Shown here: in pieces, positions 59,201-64,000 of the stretch | How positions within the stretch are numbered: position 1 is the first letter of the stretch | How the letters are laid out: every line of letters begins with the position of its first letter | Position numbers and translations under genes: made by a program | Assembly (NCBI GenBank): GCA_947095535.1 | Contig: OX352774.1 | Location: forward strand, 261,675,843 to 261,739,842 | Source of the DNA: Poecilobothrus nobilitatus | Taxonomy: Eukaryota > Arthropoda > Insecta > Diptera > Dolichopodidae | DNA: 64,000 bases | Direction of reading: 5' to 3' | Notes under the pieces: model-generated | Database searches by the model: none | The model's input: only the letters and a program-made list of their open reading frames with translations | Told to the model about the DNA's origin: nothing

Positions 59201-62200
59201 AAAAATGCTTATTATTGCCTTTTTAAAAAATTTTCCCCATTACAAAACTTTTTTTTATATACTTTGCGGCTTTGGTATTTCATTTATTATGTCATAAATC
59301 AGATGTTGCGCTTAAGAAGATAAATAAGTTTTGTATTAGGTCAAGAAAATCATTATTCTAAATGCTTAGACTTTGTAAATTGCAGCAGTTTAAATAAATC
59401 TTAGAATACGAAATCTGCCCGTCACAATTAAAATTGAAACCCATATATTTTCATACAATATGATATACTCTTTTGAAAATATAAATTTAAGCTTGTTCAG
59501 AATATTAGCATCCTGGAAGGAATTTAAATTTAGTAGATTTTCTGCCCACCTCTTAATTTTTATGTTTAAGAATTTTGAAAATTTATGACTATATACCTAC
59601 AAATTGTTATATAATATTATGTAGGTAACATAATATTATATATAGGTAACGTATTTTACGTAGGTAACATAATATAATACTACTGATTGAACTGAACATT
59701 AATTATTATTGAAATCACAGGTTAACAGGTAACTATATAGTGAATAGGTTCTTCTCCGCCTTTATACTTTTGAAATTCATAAGACAACCAAAAATTTATA
59801 ATATACATGGGTATACTTGCATTGTTTCCTTGTGATACATAATTTGTATTCATTCATTACAAATCGGACTGTATATATAAAGTAACAAGTATTATTTATC
59901 CATTACATATTGAACTGTTGAGAGATGTTCATTTTTTGTTTCCAAAAACTGACTTGCTTTAAACTAAATTTGATAAGATTTTAGAAAAAAAATTTAAAAA
60001 GTAAACATAATTTAGTACCTATATGTTTTTTATTCCAATTAAATTATTATTACCTATATATATATGTTTAGTTAAATACCACATAATATTTTTAAAAAGC
60101 AAATAATTTCTATTGTAATTTTTTTATATTGAATTTTAATTTTTATATCTTATGAAAGTGTTAACATTTTTCTCCTCACATATAAATATTTTACAACTTT
60201 TTAATACAAATGAAAATATTACAAAGGGAAAGAATTGAACTTTTTTGTTTTTTTTGTTTATTTTTTTTTTTTTTTAAGTATAATCATGTACCTACATATT
60301 ATTATAATAATTTTTTTTTTTGTTTTTATTTTTATCTTTCATTTCTATTCCATTATTTTTTTAACATCCAAAAAACAACTACAGTTTTTACAATAAAAAA
60401 AAAAAAGATTTTTATATTTTTTTACCATCATACCTTAACCATCGTTAAAACAATCAGAACACCTAAACGTACTTTTTATACCTACTTATAATTCACTAAA
60501 GTTAAAGGACATACGTATAAAGGCACCTATGCTTACTACGCCATGCTTTTACTTTTCCTATATCTATATATTATAGCCTTAGCTTAATTTTTTTTTTTTG
60601 TGTTGTATTATTTTTATAACAAAACAATAATGATGACATTGATGATGATTATATTGCTGATGAATATTGCACTTAACTTTCGAAAACAATCAACCAACCA
60701 TATTTGAAAAATTCAAAATCAAAAAAAAATAAAACAATTTTTTTTTATAATATAAAAATGGTTCAAAAACTGTAGAAGGGTTCAACTGACAAGTTCAGAG
60801 TTCAGTTATTTTTTCACTTGCTAGTTCGTTTGTTAAAAACTCAAGTTGATGATGATGATGATGATGATGACGATGACAATGATGATGATGATGATGATTA
60901 TAAATGCCTAAAGGGTACGCAAATAGTAAAATTTCCGTGAAATAATGACTAGGTGTACATGTTTTACTGTGATATTTGAATTGAATTCGAGATTGATGTT
61001 GATGATAATGATCATCATGATTATGTTTTAAAATTTTATTTCTTTTGTTGTTTTTTTTTTTTTTTTGTGTTTTTATTTATTTAAATGAGGTGAAAAATTC
61101 ATAGATTTTTTTTTTTAACAATGCATTTATATTACGAGGGGTACCTATATTATTATTTATTTGTTTTTTTTTTTTTTATTGTGGAATTCTTATGTTCTAA
61201 TTGATTGGTTTCCTTAGAGTATAAATTTGTATTGAATACATAATATATTATTAGAAATATATAATACTTATACTAAAGTTAAAAGAACAATATATAATTC
61301 ATTGCATTTGAAAAAAATTTAAGGTTTTATTATAGGGGTATTATAATAGTCATTTGATTAGATAAAGTATAAGTAAGATGCAAAACAATGACAAATTCTT
61401 TAGATCCCTTTTTTTATTTTTTTTGCTCAATAAAATATCAATGGTTTGCATTTAATTTGACTTTCAAAAGACAATTAAATCATTGTAAAATATCATTAAA
61501 CTGGAAAAAATATTGAAATTTAAATTAAAATAGAATTACAAAATGTTGGTAATTTGCTTTTAAATGCAATATAAAATGCAATAATTGTCTGGATGAATGA
61601 CAATCTGCTGTAATTACATAATATTGATTATTTTATAAAAAGAAATCTACTATAAAGAAAAATATTCTCATCATTTTCATACATATATATATTTTTTATT
61701 CAAAAGGATTCAAATATCCTTTTAATCTTAAATAATTTGTAATTTTGTGTTTGGATATAAAGTTAATACAATTTTGTGACAGTTATTAGATTTTCTGCAT
61801 CATTTTATATTTTAAACAGTTGGTTTTTATTTTAAATTCCTGCACTTACACTCCTAGTAAGAATAACATTATTAGAAATTGATTTAAATTCATGTAGAAC
61901 TTAAGTTAACTTTTTTTTCTTCTATTGCCCAAACAATATAAAAGTGCTACAAGTCCTCCAACCTATTGTTTTCGTCAACAAAGCAGGTGTTTAGTGGGAT
62001 AAAGTCCAACATTTTAATAGAGGAATTGTGCTTGTTCTCTTTAAAATTTTTAGCTACCTACTTTTCGGATTTCAGACGTATCCTCAGTTCTTTCTGATTC
62101 CCACCTCCACCCATTAAAAAGGAAATATTCTTTTAAGCAAAAATGTTGAACTATTAGACTACTTAATACTTTATTTAATAGATCGTAGTAGTTAATAAAA

Positions 62201-64000
62201 TACTTCAAGAAGTTTTAAAGATGATTTTACACTTTTATTTAGAATTTATACTTCTGTAGATTCTAAATTTCTCTTCGATTCATTAGCTTAAGAAAATACA
62301 AATTTCTATTGTAGTGTGTCTTTAGTCGAATATTTTTAGTAGATGCATAATAAAATGAAAAATTAATAAATTTTACAAAATATGCGAATAAAAGGATAGT
62401 ATGTAGATATTATAATCGTCAGGAAATATCTATATGAGTCACAACTTGACATATTTAGATCAAAAAAGATTGAATTATAAAACTGTTTTAAAATTTTGAT
62501 TAGATTAGAATAATGTAGAAACAGTTAAAGAAAAACAATTCATAGAAAAATCAATTTTAAAAATCTGAGCTATTTGAGAGAAAAAAAATGACATATAAAG
62601 TTTTCTTCATTATAAGAAAATCTAAATTCTAACATTATATCTTTATTGCATTAGAAATTTAATCTATACTCAGTTACACCGCTAACTATAATAAAAATTC
62701 TAAAAATAATTGAATCGATGAAATGTTTTTAAAAATGAAAAAAAAATTTTTTTCAATTACCTTAAATCATTTCTAAGTAGAAAAGAAATTTTGAGAAAGT
62801 GCAAATGAAAATTATGAAAATGTGAAACATTTTTCATGTAATATGTATACAAACAGTTTTTTTTTTTCAGCTCACTTGATTTCTTCAGGGTCTCTTCAAT
62901 ATGCAAAATAACAAATTTTTAACATACTTACAATTTTCTTTATTTTTTTTCACAAAAAAAAAAAAAAACTATTCTATATTCACAATTTCATTTGTTACAT
63001 GTTTTTTATTTTTCTTTTTTAACTCACTCTTTGTTGGTTATGAAACTTTAACTTTTTCTCAACACACTAAATTATAGCACCTTTCTTTCTTTTTTTTTCC
63101 TCTTACATTTACACTTACACTCTATTACATTACATTACACCAACCCTTTGAAAATAAAATTTCTTTTCTTGTTTGTTTTTGTTTTTTTTAACTCTCGTCT
63201 TTTTCTATTTAAAAAGTTTGTTATGTTTCTGTTTCATTCTTGCTTTATATTATTTCCTCTTTTTTTTCACCTCTATTTTTTTTTTTAAATTTTTTGTTTT
63301 TTAAATAAATTTTTTAGTTAAATATAAATATGTTTATACTGTTATTACATTTACCGTTACAAAATAGTGAAAAAAAATAAAATAAAACAATGTATTTTAT
63401 TTAACGTACTTTTACCTACATGCTATTATACACCTACGTACATATTTGTGAAAAGTTATTTTTACCTTTTTATGTATAAGCTTTTGAATGCAGGTTTAAT
63501 TTTTGGACAGCAAACGATATGCAATCTGTAACGGATATTATAATGTTAATAACATTTTACGAAATGTAACGAAACTGATTTCGTCGGAACAATTTTTCTT
63601 TAAGATTCCAGTCTAATGAAAAAAAATTTCTGAGGTTAGAGCGCCTCTGAAAATACATAGTGCAATTGCAAGAAAAGGAAAATTCAGTATTCGGATCACT
63701 TCAAGGAGTTTGTCATCAAGAAATACGTACAATGGAACGAATAAAATTCCGATCTTTGATTTCTTACAGTTTCAGTTAGGTATAAATTCAATTTTTATAG
63801 AAAATAGATTTAAAATTTAGAAGTCGATTCTTTGATTAATATTTTCCGGTGATATTCCATCATTTTTATTTTTTCTTACGGAAACCTCTGTCAAATTTGC
63901 CATTTTTGGATTGATTTTTTTGATTTGAATAATTTTTTACAAAATATTATAATATTATGTTTTTTGCAAATAGGTCATAATTTTGATTGAGGCAATGAAA
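59201..64000. other. Mostly repeat-poor A+T-rich segment, no gene seen
   Basis: Contains the GAT microsatellites and a duplicated TAGGTAAC motif near 59622-59667. 63500-63770 is less A+T-rich but unrecognised. No supported exon. Confidence 0.45.
60847..60899 (+). repeat. (GAT)n trinucleotide microsatellite
   Basis: GAT units with a few GAC and CAAT interruptions; a sparser GAT/TCAT cluster follows at about 60992-61024. It is not inside a supported ORF. Confidence 0.88.

Noticed and set aside
60210..60491. 93-codon Phe/Tyr-rich frame, and similar ones at 58478, 53741 and 43523
   Set aside because: Low-complexity translations of poly-T DNA.
60847..60899. GAT repeat as a poly-Asp coding region
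   Set aside because: Stops surround it in all frames and no exon signals support it.
63500..63770. Possible exon in a less A+T-rich patch at the window end
   Set aside because: No long frame, no recognisable protein similarity and no clear splice-site pair.

Overview
This window is A+T-rich eukaryotic DNA, roughly three quarters A+T by eye. It has long poly-A/poly-T runs, microsatellites, tRNA-derived SINEs, decayed LINE and DNA-transposon remnants, and two secreted S1-family protease genes. Together these point to an insect nuclear genome. The species cannot be fixed from the sequence. There is no prokaryotic signature: no operons, Shine-Dalgarno spacing, CRISPR array or phage module.

Only two genes can be supported, and both lie on the minus strand. 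They are intronless paralogous chymotrypsin-like serine proteases at 12323-13120 (265 aa) and 26295-27122 (275 aa), about 13 kb apart and roughly 60% identical in the mature domain by eye. Each has a signal peptide, a short propeptide sharing an FGFPE motif, an activation Arg, the His/Asp/Ser triad, three predicted disulfides and Ser at the S1 specificity position. Both are probably secreted digestive endopeptidases. The first has a textbook TATA plus initiator core promoter, the second a good TATA box. Both have AATAAA signals downstream.

The rest is intergenic or intronic DNA dominated by repeats. 1-7 kb holds a dispersed repeat, a LINE reverse-transcriptase fragment interrupted by an exact 149-bp duplication, a tail-less SINE and two inverted copies of a hairpin-ended repeat. 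7-12 kb holds another dispersed family and a hairpin-ended repeat with a GGAC tract. 13-33 kb holds SINEs of two families (three copies with clear target-site duplications), a mariner/Tc1-like transposase remnant and a TTAA-flanked MITE. 34-46 kb holds a foldback element, a 1-kb Helentron/DINE-1-like element with a 141-bp tandem array, and a second LINE fragment. 46-60 kb holds a SINE, a 1.3-kb repeat with a ~481-bp tandem core, a third LINE fragment and minisatellites. Much of 35.3-40.0 kb and 59.2-64 kb is without recognisable repeats or genes.

I found no undescribed multi-gene system. The most noteworthy signals are the repeats: an uncatalogued-looking tRNA SINE family with perfect target duplications, the 149-bp duplicated insert inside a LINE, and the DINE-1-like element whose 141-bp unit keeps a reading frame open by arithmetic alone.
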